11,959 nucleotides of DNA from Euperipatoides rowelli. Its lineage: Eukaryota; Onychophora; Udeonychophora; Euonychophora; Peripatopsidae. A program made the translations under genes and the position numbers. The stretch is taken from the NCBI GenBank assembly GCA_003024985.2, contig PXIH01S0005027.1; one strand, written 5' to 3'. Shown here one piece after another: positions 1 through 8,287 of this stretch. Numbering within the stretch: position 1 is the first letter of the stretch; every line of letters begins with the position of its first letter. The notes beneath the pieces are model-generated. The model did no database searches. It was not told where the DNA came from and worked only from the letters and a program-made list of their open reading frames with translations.

Positions 1-195
1 CTACTCATCCTTTCCTTTACCATTCACTCATATACAGGGTATGCAGCCATTTGTACCACTAATAATCCTACTCATCCTTTCCTTTACCATTCACTCATNT
101 ACAGTGTATGNAGCCATTTGTACCACTAATAATCCTACTCATCCTTTCCTTTACCATTCACTCATATACAGTGTATGCAGCCATTTGTACCACTT
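1..195. repeat. 67-bp tandem repeat, about 2.9 copies, cut by the window edge
   Basis: The phrase CTACTCATCCTTTCC recurs at 1, 68 and 135, which gives an exact 67-bp period. The copies are almost identical and differ mainly at single bases, such as CAGGGTATG in the first against CAGTGTATG in the later two. Ambiguous bases at 99 and 111 fall inside the second copy. The array starts before base 1, so its true copy number is unknown. The near-identity of the copies implies recent amplification or ongoing homogenisation. A short open frame over the array comes from the repeat and is not a gene. Confidence 0.95.
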
Positions 196-889
196 GTATA
201 ATTAATAATACTGTTGTGCTAATTCATATATTTACAAAAACTTCATTAATTGTATTATATTGTTTATCATGGCTGAAAATTATAGTGGGTTAAATTAACC
301 TGGCCTTCTTTCTTTTCAAAATAAACATAATTTTAAAAAAAAATCTACAATTATTGCTTTTAAAATTAAAAAGTCTGATATTATCAACTAGACGTTTGTA
401 TATCATGTTGTCAACCTTTCAGAATAATTATATTTCAATTAAATATTTCAATCTTTGTAAATATTTTTGTTAAGTTCCTAGACTAATTCTTTTTTTTAAT
501 GAATAAATTTTATATATTTTTTTTATTTCTTTGTTGTTGTTATTTCCTCTAGCTTAACCTTTCATTTAGGAATAAAGTCCATGGGGGGGGGGGTCATAAT
601 TCACAACAAGTATAATAGTATTGCATTCATGGAACTGTGGAAGTGGAAAACTTCCGTGTAATGCACTGCACAAAAAATATAAAAAATTCTTATTGAAAGC
701 ACAATCATTTCCGTGGCTTCCATAATGGTCAATCTGCTAATGGGATGGGCATATTGCAGTTCTTATTTATTTATTTTTTATAAAGAAATTTTGTGTAGAA
801 GAACAAAATATCTTATAAAAACAAACATTGTAATTGAGAATAATATGTTGATACTTTACTAAAATCTTATGTTAAGTACAAATATGCTG
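196..889. other. AT-rich intronic stretch, no gene seen
   Basis: I see no credible exon here. The sequence is mostly A/T with long T and A runs. It contains an 11-base G run at 583-593 and a small hairpin with 6-bp arms GGAAGT/ACTTCC at 639-655. That hairpin is bracketed by TGCATT at 622-627 and its complement AATGCA at 660-665. Nothing marks this as a regulatory site. Confidence 0.6.
583..593 (+). repeat. Poly-G run, 11 G
   Basis: Eleven uninterrupted G residues sit in otherwise AT-rich DNA, just after AAAGTCCAT. The run could form intermolecular G-quadruplexes. Its exact length is unreliable because homopolymers are error-prone in sequencing and assembly. Confidence 0.9.
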
Positions 890-1508
890 GTGATGTATGA
901 GTGAAAGAAAAGTTCATGTTTGCTACAGATTTAATCACCCTCTGATACACAGGTATGGAAATATCTTAGAAAAATAAGAATGAAGATTGACCATGGGCTA
1001 ATGGTTGTGTAAGTGAAAGAAAGATTCATATTTGCTAAAGATTTGATCACTCTCTGATGCACAGATCATGAAATATCTTATAAAGAGTAGAATGAGATTG
1101 ATTGTGTGCTAATGGTTGTGTTAGTGAAAGAAAAGTTCATATTTGCTAAAGATTTGATCTTTCTCTGATGCACAGATCATGAAATATCTTGGAAAGATAA
1201 GAATGGAGATTGATAATGTACTGATGGTTATATGAGTGAATGAAAAGTTCATGTTTTCTATAGATTTGATCAATCTCTGGTACACAGATTGTGAAATGTC
1301 TTAGAAAGATAAGAATGGAGATTGATAATGTATTGTTGATTGTGTGAGTAAAAGAAAAATACATGTCTGCTATTATTTGATCAATCTCTGGTACACAGAT
1401 CATGAAATGTTTTAGAAAGATAAAAATGTAGATTGATAATATGCTGATGGTTGTATGAGTGAAATAAAGGTTCGGTCTGATACATATTTAATCACTCTCT
1501 GATACACT
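890..1508. repeat. Degenerate 112-bp tandem repeat, about 5.5-6 copies
   Basis: The anchor GTGAAAGAAA or a close variant occurs at 901, 1013, 1124, 1236, 1348 and 1459, so the spacing is 111-112 bp. Each unit carries the same ordered words: TTCATGTTTGCT, GATTTGATCA, TCTCTGATRCACAG, CATGAAATATCTT, AGAAAGATAAGAATG, GAGATTGATAATG and CTGATGGTTGTG. Copies differ by several substitutions and small indels, so the array is older than the 67-bp array at the left edge. The last copy breaks off after TCTCTGATACACTTC. A minus-strand open frame across 1146-1403 repeats the peptide ICVPEIDQI only because it reads through two units. I do not regard it as a gene. Confidence 0.93.
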
Positions 1509-2404
1509 TCTCGCAATATAATTATTATGAAAAGTTAAATAAATGAGCAGAAATTTCAGGCAATTAAACATTTAATTATTTTTTTGAAATCATATGCAAA
1601 TAACAATGTTCAAGATTTTAATTATTTTTTTATAATAAAGTAAAATCATTTAAATAATATGCAAAGAAAGACATGTTTACAAACTGAAACATCATAAAAT
1701 AGGTATTTCATTTTTGAAATAAAACAACAAAACATAATATTTCTCTTTGCTTTATTGTGACCTTTTTAGATCATGAATATATTGTATGTAATTTGCTTTA
1801 TAATGTAGTCTGGGAAAATAAGTAAGCATGAATAAAACTGAAATAATATAGTAAAAATAGATTTGAAAAATGACTTAATTTCGATGTTAATGAAAACAAC
1901 TAAACATATTTAAGAATACTTACTCTTTGGATAACTGATGAGTCTTGAGTGCTTTGAGGTTAATGGGAAAAATAGTATTTTTTGATATTTTATTAAATAT
2001 TATAGAATTTTTCATGCAAATAATATATTAAAAACAAAAATTGATGAATCCCAAATGCAGTAGTAGTAATTAACTGATATAAAAAAAGGGTTGATGGGGG
2101 GGGGGGGGGGGGGGGTAAATGGACTTATCACTATTTTAATAAAAATTGCTGATTATATTATGCAAATTAAATGTAAACACATAGGAATTTCTTATTCAAC
2201 TTTATTTTACAAAATATTTGTGTATTTTATTAATTTTATTAATTATTAATACCTTATTAGAAACTTAAATATTATTTTTAATAAATTTAGAGTGGTTTTT
2301 ATCTCATTTTGTCACACATTTCTAGAGGTGTCTGAAATTTAAAAAAAATATTGTATCTATTAGCATATACTAAAAAAATCTAATTAAATTTATATAGTGA
2401 CAAG
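1509..2404. other. AT-rich stretch, no gene seen
   Basis: This stretch is dominated by A/T homopolymers and short AT words. I find no exon with splice borders, no RNA gene and no terminal repeats. Its only notable item is the 20-G run at 2096-2115. Confidence 0.6.
2096..2115 (+). repeat. Poly-G run, 20 G
   Basis: Twenty consecutive G residues follow AAAAAAAGGGTTGAT. A run this long can fold into a G-quadruplex within one strand. It is flanked on both sides by AT-rich DNA. Its length is likely polymorphic and may be misassembled. Confidence 0.93.
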
Positions 2405-3913
2405 TTAATCACCCTCAGAAGCATTATCTCCATTGACAGTTTCACCGAACTCAGATTAATACATTATGTTCCTTATGTTCCGAGTGTCAAAATCTCCTGC
2501 AAAACCTTCAACCTGAACATTTAAATTTAATATTCAAATTCATACATTCTGTCCTTTGACAATGCTTACAAATTATTGAACATTTCAAGCCCAATTTTTT
2601 GGCAATTACATCTTTGAATAGATCAATCACCAGCACAATTGCATGAAATCACTTGATTTTGGGGCTGGATCGTCAAGCACTGTTTTTATAGGCTGCAAAA
2701 AGCTGTCAATTTTCTGCCATCCCCACTTTCAGTATCCTTTTGGTTCCCAAGTCATGTTTCACTTAATGAAACACTCTAAATGTATGTTCTGCAGCTACTT
2801 TGGGAGTTGGTGGTAATGACTCTAACTTTGGTTTTTGTTTTGTTATAGATTTTTAAATGCATTGAATCTGTTCTTGTCAAGTGAAACATTTTCTGATGTA
2901 AGCCCATATAGATGGAAGAAAAGAGTTTTGCCAGCTTTTTTTTTTACTTTTAAATAAGTTGCATTTTCATTATTAAGTATTTTCACATCATCATCTTTTT
3001 TTTTTTTCTCCATCAGTTTGAATATTTTTAATTTTCCTTTTTGGAATATTGTGCTGGTGGTATCATAGACAGTAAAAGTGTGAGCCAACAGAATTTTAGT
3101 TTTTATGTTAACTATTGTTTTTGTAATTTAGTGAAAGAATAGACTTTTCTTTTAACCTGGTCTCTTCATGGTTACTAAGAGATATTTTTTTTTGTTTGTT
3201 TCTCGAACTAAAGCTGTTGAATGAACTAAAAGAGCCATGTCTTCACCAACATGTTTGCAAGATTGTTGACTTTTCGATATCAGTTCTAACAATGAGACAA
3301 TCTGCATCATCAGAAGACTGTTTAACAACATATCCATGTTCCTGAAGCAAATCCTTAAACATAAAAATTAATTGAATTTTGTTTTTATCATTTGATAAAA
3401 TCTTTTCTTGATTAGCTGTAGTAATCATATCTTTGTGAATCAAAAACTCTGCACATTTATTTTTTGATAACGCTGTTCCTGCTCAGTTCTTCTGGTACTA
3501 TCATCATGACTGTAGACGTCAAATATAATGATAGATTGCTATAATGTTTTTTCAAGTAATTTAATATATATCATAAATGTCTTTAAAAGATCTGTGTGGT
3601 ACCATGTAGCTTGATGCAACAATACATCAATGTTTATCACATAAACATCTTTTGAAATAAAACATTTTTGGATACAGTGAAATCTTCATTCTTTTCTTCT
3701 CTTAGCTGCAACAGTATTACCGGTACTCACTCTTGTATAATTTTTTTACAAGTCCGATGAATAGCATCAGAAGTTAGTACTTTTAATACATGGTGCTTTC
3801 CATTACCTCTTTCTTTGCTGCATTTTCTCAGTTTCCACCGCATCTTCACCATAATTAACACTGCCGTTTAAAATGTTATTTTCACAAATAAAACAGATAT
3901 TATTTTCATCCAT
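2405..3913 (-). pseudogene. Decayed copy of an invertebrate multicopy gene with a C-terminal tesmin/TSO1-like CXC region
   Basis: Read on the minus strand, collinear pieces of one protein appear in shifting frames. They begin at a Met (3911-3913) followed by DENNICFICE, a CxxC pair. A segment reading RGNGKHHVLKVLTSDA with a following Cys (about 3735-3810) comes next, then NTVAAKRRKE (about 3690-3723). Further on are HGYVVKQSSDDADCLIV (about 3289-3345), VGEDMALLV (about 3224-3250), AHTFTVYDTTS (about 3053-3087) and LPPTPKVAAEHTFRV (2769-2818). Cysteine-rich CNCAGD, RCNC and CSIICKHCQ stretches (2540-2643) end the conserved part, and a last open piece stops at 2405-2407. Known family members, recalled from invertebrate genomes, carry DADTLIV, GDDTDLLVLL, SGCDTTS and a CXC tail in the same order. 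Here the glycine and cysteine before DTTS have become V and Y, and many stops and frame changes break the reading. The function is not known to me. The acidic motif layout resembles PIN/FEN-like nuclease folds, which is inference only. The copy lies antisense to the dynein gene. Confidence 0.78.
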
Positions 3914-4825
3914 TTAAGAAAAGTTGTTCTATTGAAGGCACTATTTAAATGAACTACCATATAAAATAATATCTATAAAAGAATAACACAATACTAGACA
4001 CCAGATATAAAAAATATAACTTACTGCTGGAACAAACACATGTAAAGTGATAGTACTATGACCTTTGCATTCCCCCCTTTCAATCAAAATAAGCGTGTCC
4101 CACTATCAATTGAAATAACTTTAAATGCAGATACCCAATAACTAGGGACTTTTTTTAAAATTCTTAAATATATATACATTAATCTATATAATGTGCTGGT
4201 TTTCATTAACATCAGAATTATTTTTTTGTTATAGCAGTTTTGGTGATAATTTTACTGTATTAAAAAAATATAGAAAATTAACTGTTAATACAAATGTTAT
4301 TCTTTCTATAAATAATACGTTAATTTACATAATATGTCTGGCCAATTTATTTTATCAATAATAGAATAAATAAATTTAAAAAATTGCATTTTCTAGCAAA
4401 CCTAAAATAAATGTTCAGAATATAAAGAATCATATGGACAAACAAATTTTTAACAATCTGTTGGGTTAATATAGTGTCTGTTTCAGTTTCTTGCATAACT
4501 GATGACTAAAATTTATTTTTCATTGGTCAGATTCTGTTATCTGCCCACCAATATGGCTGATGGTAGGAAGTTGAAATTATCTAGATCGGCGCTCAGAAAA
4601 AGATTATTTCACCTCTAGATTATCCTAAGATTCAGGGTTACGGTAAGGTTAGGACTGTAAAGAAAATATACTAAAATCAACGAGAAAAAATACTAACTCC
4701 ACACGCTACTACATTTTATTTGTCACTCGATTCCTAACGGTAATTATGTTAGTGGGAAGATAATGCAATCTGACCTTATCATTTTTGTTGTTTTTTTATG
4801 CTTCTTTTGGCAAGAGTTCAGCTAT
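3914..4825. other. AT-rich spacer, no gene seen
   Basis: No exon is evident. The right part becomes less AT-rich and more repeat-like. It contains an AATATGGCTGATGG word near 4550 and a telomere-like GGGTTACGGTAAGGTTAGG at 4635-4653. This may be the outer part of the composite element that follows, but I could not pair it with a matching right-hand flank. Confidence 0.5.
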
Positions 4826-4860
4826 GTTCTCCCGCGTCATATTCGAAATGGCCGCCATAC

Positions 4861-5150
4861 CAGACGTGAATTACCGATAAAAAGATTCCTTATTAATTTT
4901 AACATATTGAATAGTTATTGATAAATTTATTTTCAATAACAAATCAATAATATTTCCATTCTTTGAATTTAGGAATGCGTGTATTCTATTAATACATGCC
5001 TTCCTAGTTTGAAATTAGGAAGGCATGTATTAATAGAATACACGCATTCCTAAATTCAAAGAATGGAAATATTATTGAAAATAAAAATTATCAATAACCA
5101 CTCAATATGTTAAAATTAAGAATTAATCTATTATCGGTAATTTAGATCTG
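4861..5150. repeat. Near-perfect 290-bp palindrome (foldback) with a 9-nt loop
   Basis: The left arm (4861-5006) and right arm (5016-5150) are reverse complements around the loop GTTTGAAAT. The inner part, from TATTTCCATTC through ATACATGCCTTCCTA, pairs essentially without mismatch. Further out, the left arm carries an extra CAAATCAATAA, a small tandem duplication, plus scattered differences. The outer ends are the CAGAYNTNAATTACCGATA word of the larger element. A transcript of either strand would form a long double-stranded stem. Confidence 0.93.
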
Positions 5151-5186
5151 AAATAGCCAAGACTCCAGTTTAAAGCTAAAATATGT

Positions 5187-5730
5187 TGCGCTTGTGGCGT
5201 AGTTTGGATGAAGGGATAAACTTTGATAATAAAATAAACTAAACTAAACTAATGTTAAGTGGATACCCAGGCGCTTGTGGTAATGTTAAAGTTTGATATG
5301 CAGACCCTTGTACAAATAGCCTTTTTTTTTAATAATTTTAATATTGCAATAGATAACTACGCAGACGCTTGTGGTGTATTTTGGATGAAGGGATAACTTT
5401 AATAATAAACTAAACTTAGCTAAAGTAATGTTAAGCTGGATACCCAGGCGCTTTTGGTAATGTTAAAGTTTGATATGCAGACGCTTGCACAAATAGCCCT
5501 TTTTTTGAACAATTTTAATATTGCAATAGATAACTATGCAGATGCTTGTGGTGTATTTTGGATGAAAGGATAACTTTGATAATAAACTAAGCTAAGCTAA
5601 ACTTATGTTAAGCTGTTTACGCAGTCGCATGTGGCAAATTTTTGATGAAGGATCATGTTAAGTTTGATACACAGACACTTGTACAAATAACCCTTTTTTA
5701 TTAATTTTAATATTGCAATAGATAACTAAC
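5187..5730. repeat. 177-bp tandem repeat, three copies, with an internal CGCTTGT sub-repeat
   Basis: CTTGTGG recurs at 5191, 5368 and 5545, exactly 177 bp apart. Each unit reads in order: GCTTGTGGYGTA, TTTGGATGAAGGGATAA, a variable (CTAAA)n stretch, ATGTTAAGYTGGATACCC, AGGCGCTTGTGG, TTAAAGTTTGATATGCAGAC, TTGTACAAATAGCC, a T run, AATATTGCAATAGATAACTA. The third copy diverges in the middle, with GCAGTCGCATGTGGCAAA in place of the usual word. Inside every unit the CAGRCGCTTGT word appears up to three times, so the unit itself grew from a shorter repeat. Confidence 0.92.
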
Positions 5731-6158
5731 CTTAACCCTTGACCTGAACCCTAACTACAACTACGTGTGAAATACACTTAGGTGTGAAATAGACTTTGTG
5801 TGAAATAGACTGCACTAAGTCCCGTGCCTAAGATAATTCATAAGTGCAACAACCCTTTTTGTATAGTTAGTTAAAAGAATATATATGACTTTTAGCAAAA
5901 TTTATTAGCATCCTAACCTTAATATTATACTAACCCTATCTCCAAAATAAAAATATTTAAATTAGACCAAATTACAAAACTAACCTCATTGTCCCCAGCC
6001 TGTAGCCATTTTAAAAATCCCCGGTAGTAAAAAACAATGTACGCATGTAGATGTGATGTGAATCTGGCTACTCCTTAACATCCAAACCATTCAATATCGA
6101 TAATTTACATCTGGTATGATGGCCATTTTGAATATGATGCAGTATGATGCTGGAGAAC

Positions 6159-6539
6159 AAACTGAATTCTCACCCTTCTTTTCTTAGTTAACTTATACAA
6201 TAAACAAAACCTTTTATGAATATTTTCTGATCTAATCAGATTTCAACCCTTATTTTTTTTAGAAAATTGTTTTAATATAATTTAAGAAACTTAGTGATTG
6301 TTCACAATTTTGTTACATATTTCTTTTCAATATTTGTGTAGCATTTATTAAAAAAAAATAGTCTAGCATACTAAACTGCTATGATTACTTTCTTTCATTT
6401 AGTCTCTGAGACTTTTTGTTTCCCCCAATCCCAAATATTATACTTCTTGCAATTGGCTCTTTCTATCCTATCCATAAGTTATCACTTTGCTCAATTATCT
6501 ATCAATGTTTGTTTGTTTTTTTTTCCTGCCCTATAAATA
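6159..6539. other. AT-rich spacer, no gene seen
   Basis: Nothing coding or structured is recognisable. The stretch holds long T and A runs and no direct or inverted repeat that I could pair. Confidence 0.5.
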
Positions 6540-6630
6540 AAAAGTTAAGTAAGATTAATTAGTTGAAGTTAAATGTTTGAGTATTTTAATCAAACATTTA
6601 ACTTCAACTAAATAATCTTACTTAACTTTT
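6540..6630. repeat. 41-bp inverted repeat hairpin with a 9-nt loop
   Basis: The left arm 6540-6580 and right arm 6590-6630 are reverse complements with a single mismatch in 41 positions (ATTAATT against ATTATTT). The loop is GTATTTTAA. The arms contain AAAAGTTAAGTAAGATT at the outside and GAAGTTAAATGTTTGA at the inside. The near-perfect pairing suggests a young foldback or small palindromic MITE. Its sequence is unrelated to the 4861-5150 palindrome. Confidence 0.95.
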
Positions 6631-7140
6631 AAATTAAAATCTTAATTGCTTTAAACAAATATAATGATCTTGTTTGATAGACTCACTTCTAATTAGATTA
6701 TTAAATCCCTTCAAACAATATTTTGCTTCATATTATGCAAACAAGTACAGAAATCTAAATTTAAATATTGACAACAAATTCCTGAATTTTTAATCCATCT
6801 AAAATATGCATTTAAATGAAAACATGGAATTTCCATTCAAGGTCACGTGACATGAACTAAATATTATTGCTACATACTTTTAATTATATGATTAGCAAAA
6901 CTCAGTAAAAAAAATAAAAATAATACAAAATCATGAAAAAATGTCATTTTATATAAATATAACTCAGTAAAGATGTAAGAAATTATTGAAAATAAATAAT
7001 AGTCATTTTAATTACATTCTATTGTTAGACTTGTATTATTATTATATAGATTTTTGTGATCAGTAGAATTTTCAGTCTCTGATATATCACATGGTGAAGC
7101 AAATGCCTGTATTTATAAAGATAAATGCATTGAAAAATGT
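6631..7140. other. AT-rich spacer with one notable regulatory-type word
   Basis: No gene is visible. The only word that stands out is TCAAGGTCACGTGAC at 6837-6851. It overlaps a monomeric nuclear-receptor half-site with a 10-bp palindromic E-box. Otherwise the stretch is A/T runs. Confidence 0.5.
6837..6851. promoter_or_regulatory. Possible composite site: TCAAGGTCA overlapping GTCACGTGAC
   Basis: TCAAGGTCA matches the ERR/SF-1-type monomer site, and GTCACGTGAC is a perfect 10-bp palindrome of the E-box (USF/TFEB) kind. They share four bases. Two consensus words overlapping in AT-rich DNA is unusual, but nothing shows that the site is used. It may be chance or the remnant of a repeat. Confidence 0.25.
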
Positions 7141-7662
7141 TACTAGAATCTGCCTAGCAAACTCATTGGCTAATGGCTAGGCTGATGAAAGTGGTCCAAA
7201 CTTTAACAATACTATTGTCTGTAACTCAGACTTACAATTGGCATGATCCAGTAATCTTAATCGTACACTGACCCTAACTCCAACATGAATGTAATAACAA
7301 ATTAAGGGATTGCTAACCTTAATTGCACACTGACCTTAACTCCAATTATGTAAATATTAAAGCATAAATAAACTAATAGTCAAACAGAGGTCAGCTTGAA
7401 GATAGAATGCAAGCTGACCTGTGATTGACTGCTTTGGGGGCTGTGTGACAATGGTAGGTCTGAGATCCAGATGCTATAGAAACAAACAAAAATAATTTTT
7501 GTTCCTCCTGATTATCATTAAGGTTGGGTAATTGTTATGAATTAACGAGTAAGAGTTAGGATTGAGGTGAAGGTTAACACTGCAAATAAAAAAAATTAAG
7601 GCTGTTGGTCCATATTATTTTGGAATGAAAGAGTTCCTGAGTTTGCTCAACAGATGCTAGTG
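7141..7662. mobile_element. 522-bp foldback element with degenerate terminal repeats and a central hairpin
   Basis: The ends pair as inverted repeats: ACTAGAATCTG...AGCAAACTCA at 7141-7165 against 7638-7662, 20 of 25 bases. The exact middle holds a second inverted repeat, 7378-7398 against 7410-7430 (19 of 21). Its perfect core is AGGTCAGCTTG facing CAAGCTGACCT across an 11-nt loop. In the left half a 29-bp word with CACTGACCYTAACTCCAA occurs twice (ends 7283 and 7345). Degenerate reverse-complement relatives of the CCTTAACTCC words lie in the right half (7518-7577). The symmetry suggests an old palindromic non-autonomous transposon. There is no coding capacity, and I found no clear target-site duplication. 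Confidence 0.6.
7378..7430. repeat. 21-bp inverted repeat at the centre of the foldback element
   Basis: Arms 7378-7398 and 7410-7430 pair in 19 of 21 positions, and the inner 11 pairs are perfect. The loop is AAGATAGAATG. Each arm contains one AGGTCA half-site, so the two half-sites face away from each other as an everted pair. Confidence 0.85.
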
Positions 7663-7725
7663 AATTTTCTTACAATGAAATAAACCAGACATTTTTTGTG
7701 TAAATTAACATATCTAAAGAGTAAA

Positions 7726-8020
7726 GATGAATGGCTAGGTAGAGTGTTGAAGGCTGGTAGATATTGATAGCTAGGCATACATTGATGGCTGAGCAGAGAC
7801 GGGTGGCTATAAGTAATAGATGGCTATAAATAAAGATAGAGGGTTGGGTAGAGATGAATGGTTGGGAGAGATGGAAAGCTGGAAAAGATAGGTGGCTAGG
7901 TAGAGATGGGTGACTGGGTAGATGGTGGATGTATGGCAGATAGGTGGATTGATGATCAGATGGAGGGGTGGTCAAAGTGATAGGTCAAAGGATTGACAAA
8001 CTGGCGGGTAGATGGATAAT
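7726..8020. repeat. Degenerate GATGG/GGCTAGGTAGA minisatellite
   Basis: Short words such as GATGGCTAGGTAGAG, GATGGGTGACTGGGTAGA, AGATAGGTGG and GATGGATAA recur irregularly for about 300 bp. The + strand is strongly purine-rich and contrasts with the AT-rich surroundings. The repeat period is near 14-20 bp and is badly decayed. The array ends about 270 bp before the dynein exon. A 101-residue minus-strand frame over it (7670-7975) is Ser/His/Pro-rich low-complexity translation of the repeat and is not a gene. Confidence 0.8.
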
Positions 8021-8287
8021 TTATTTGAGTGTATGCTGTTCTGAAGCATCCATAATCTTTAATTTTGTATCCACATATCTAATCTTAAGAGGGTGAAATC
8101 GTATTAAAAATGTATTTGAATCCCTATGCTTGTCTCACAAACATTTTAACTAATCAGTCACCATGAAAATCAAAAATGTTTTTGTTTTTCTTCTTCTTTC
8201 TGCATTATTGACACTTTCTAGTGATCATGAAATTGCACCCTAAAATATTATTAAAAACATTTATTATTTTCTCTTTCTTACTATCAG

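Larger units (their letters stand above)
4826..6158. mobile_element. Composite inverted-repeat element with a satellite core (non-autonomous, unclassified)
   Basis: The left end (4826-4878) and right end (6096-6158) are inverted copies of one sequence. Both read GTTCTCC, then TCATATTC, AAATGGCC, CATACCAGA and AATTAYCGAT in order. About 45 of 53 aligned bases match, and the right copy has an extra 10-base internal duplication. Between them lie a near-perfect palindrome, three 177-bp tandem units and a short GTGTGAAATAGACT triplet (5765-5811). There is no transposase frame, so it would be non-autonomous. The general design of terminal repeats around a tandem core recalls the pearl/CvA-type elements of bivalves, but class membership is inference. 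I could not identify a target-site duplication, so the outer borders may lie further out. Confidence 0.65.

Noticed and set aside
108-293. 61-residue plus-strand open frame
   Set aside because: It starts inside the 67-bp repeat at an ambiguous base and runs into AT-rich DNA. There is no coding signal.
1146-1403. 85-residue minus-strand open frame with repeated ICVPEIDQI
   Set aside because: It is the translation of the 112-bp tandem repeat. The unit is not a multiple of three, and the peptide has no family resemblance.
7430-7490. Possible tRNA-derived SINE head (GGTCTGAGATCC resembling a B box)
   Set aside because: I could find no matching A box at the right distance and no tail, and the segment fits inside the foldback element.
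7670-7975. 101-residue Ser/His/Pro-rich minus-strand frame
   Set aside because: It is low-complexity translation of the GATGG-type minisatellite; purine-rich repeats leave long open frames on the opposite strand.
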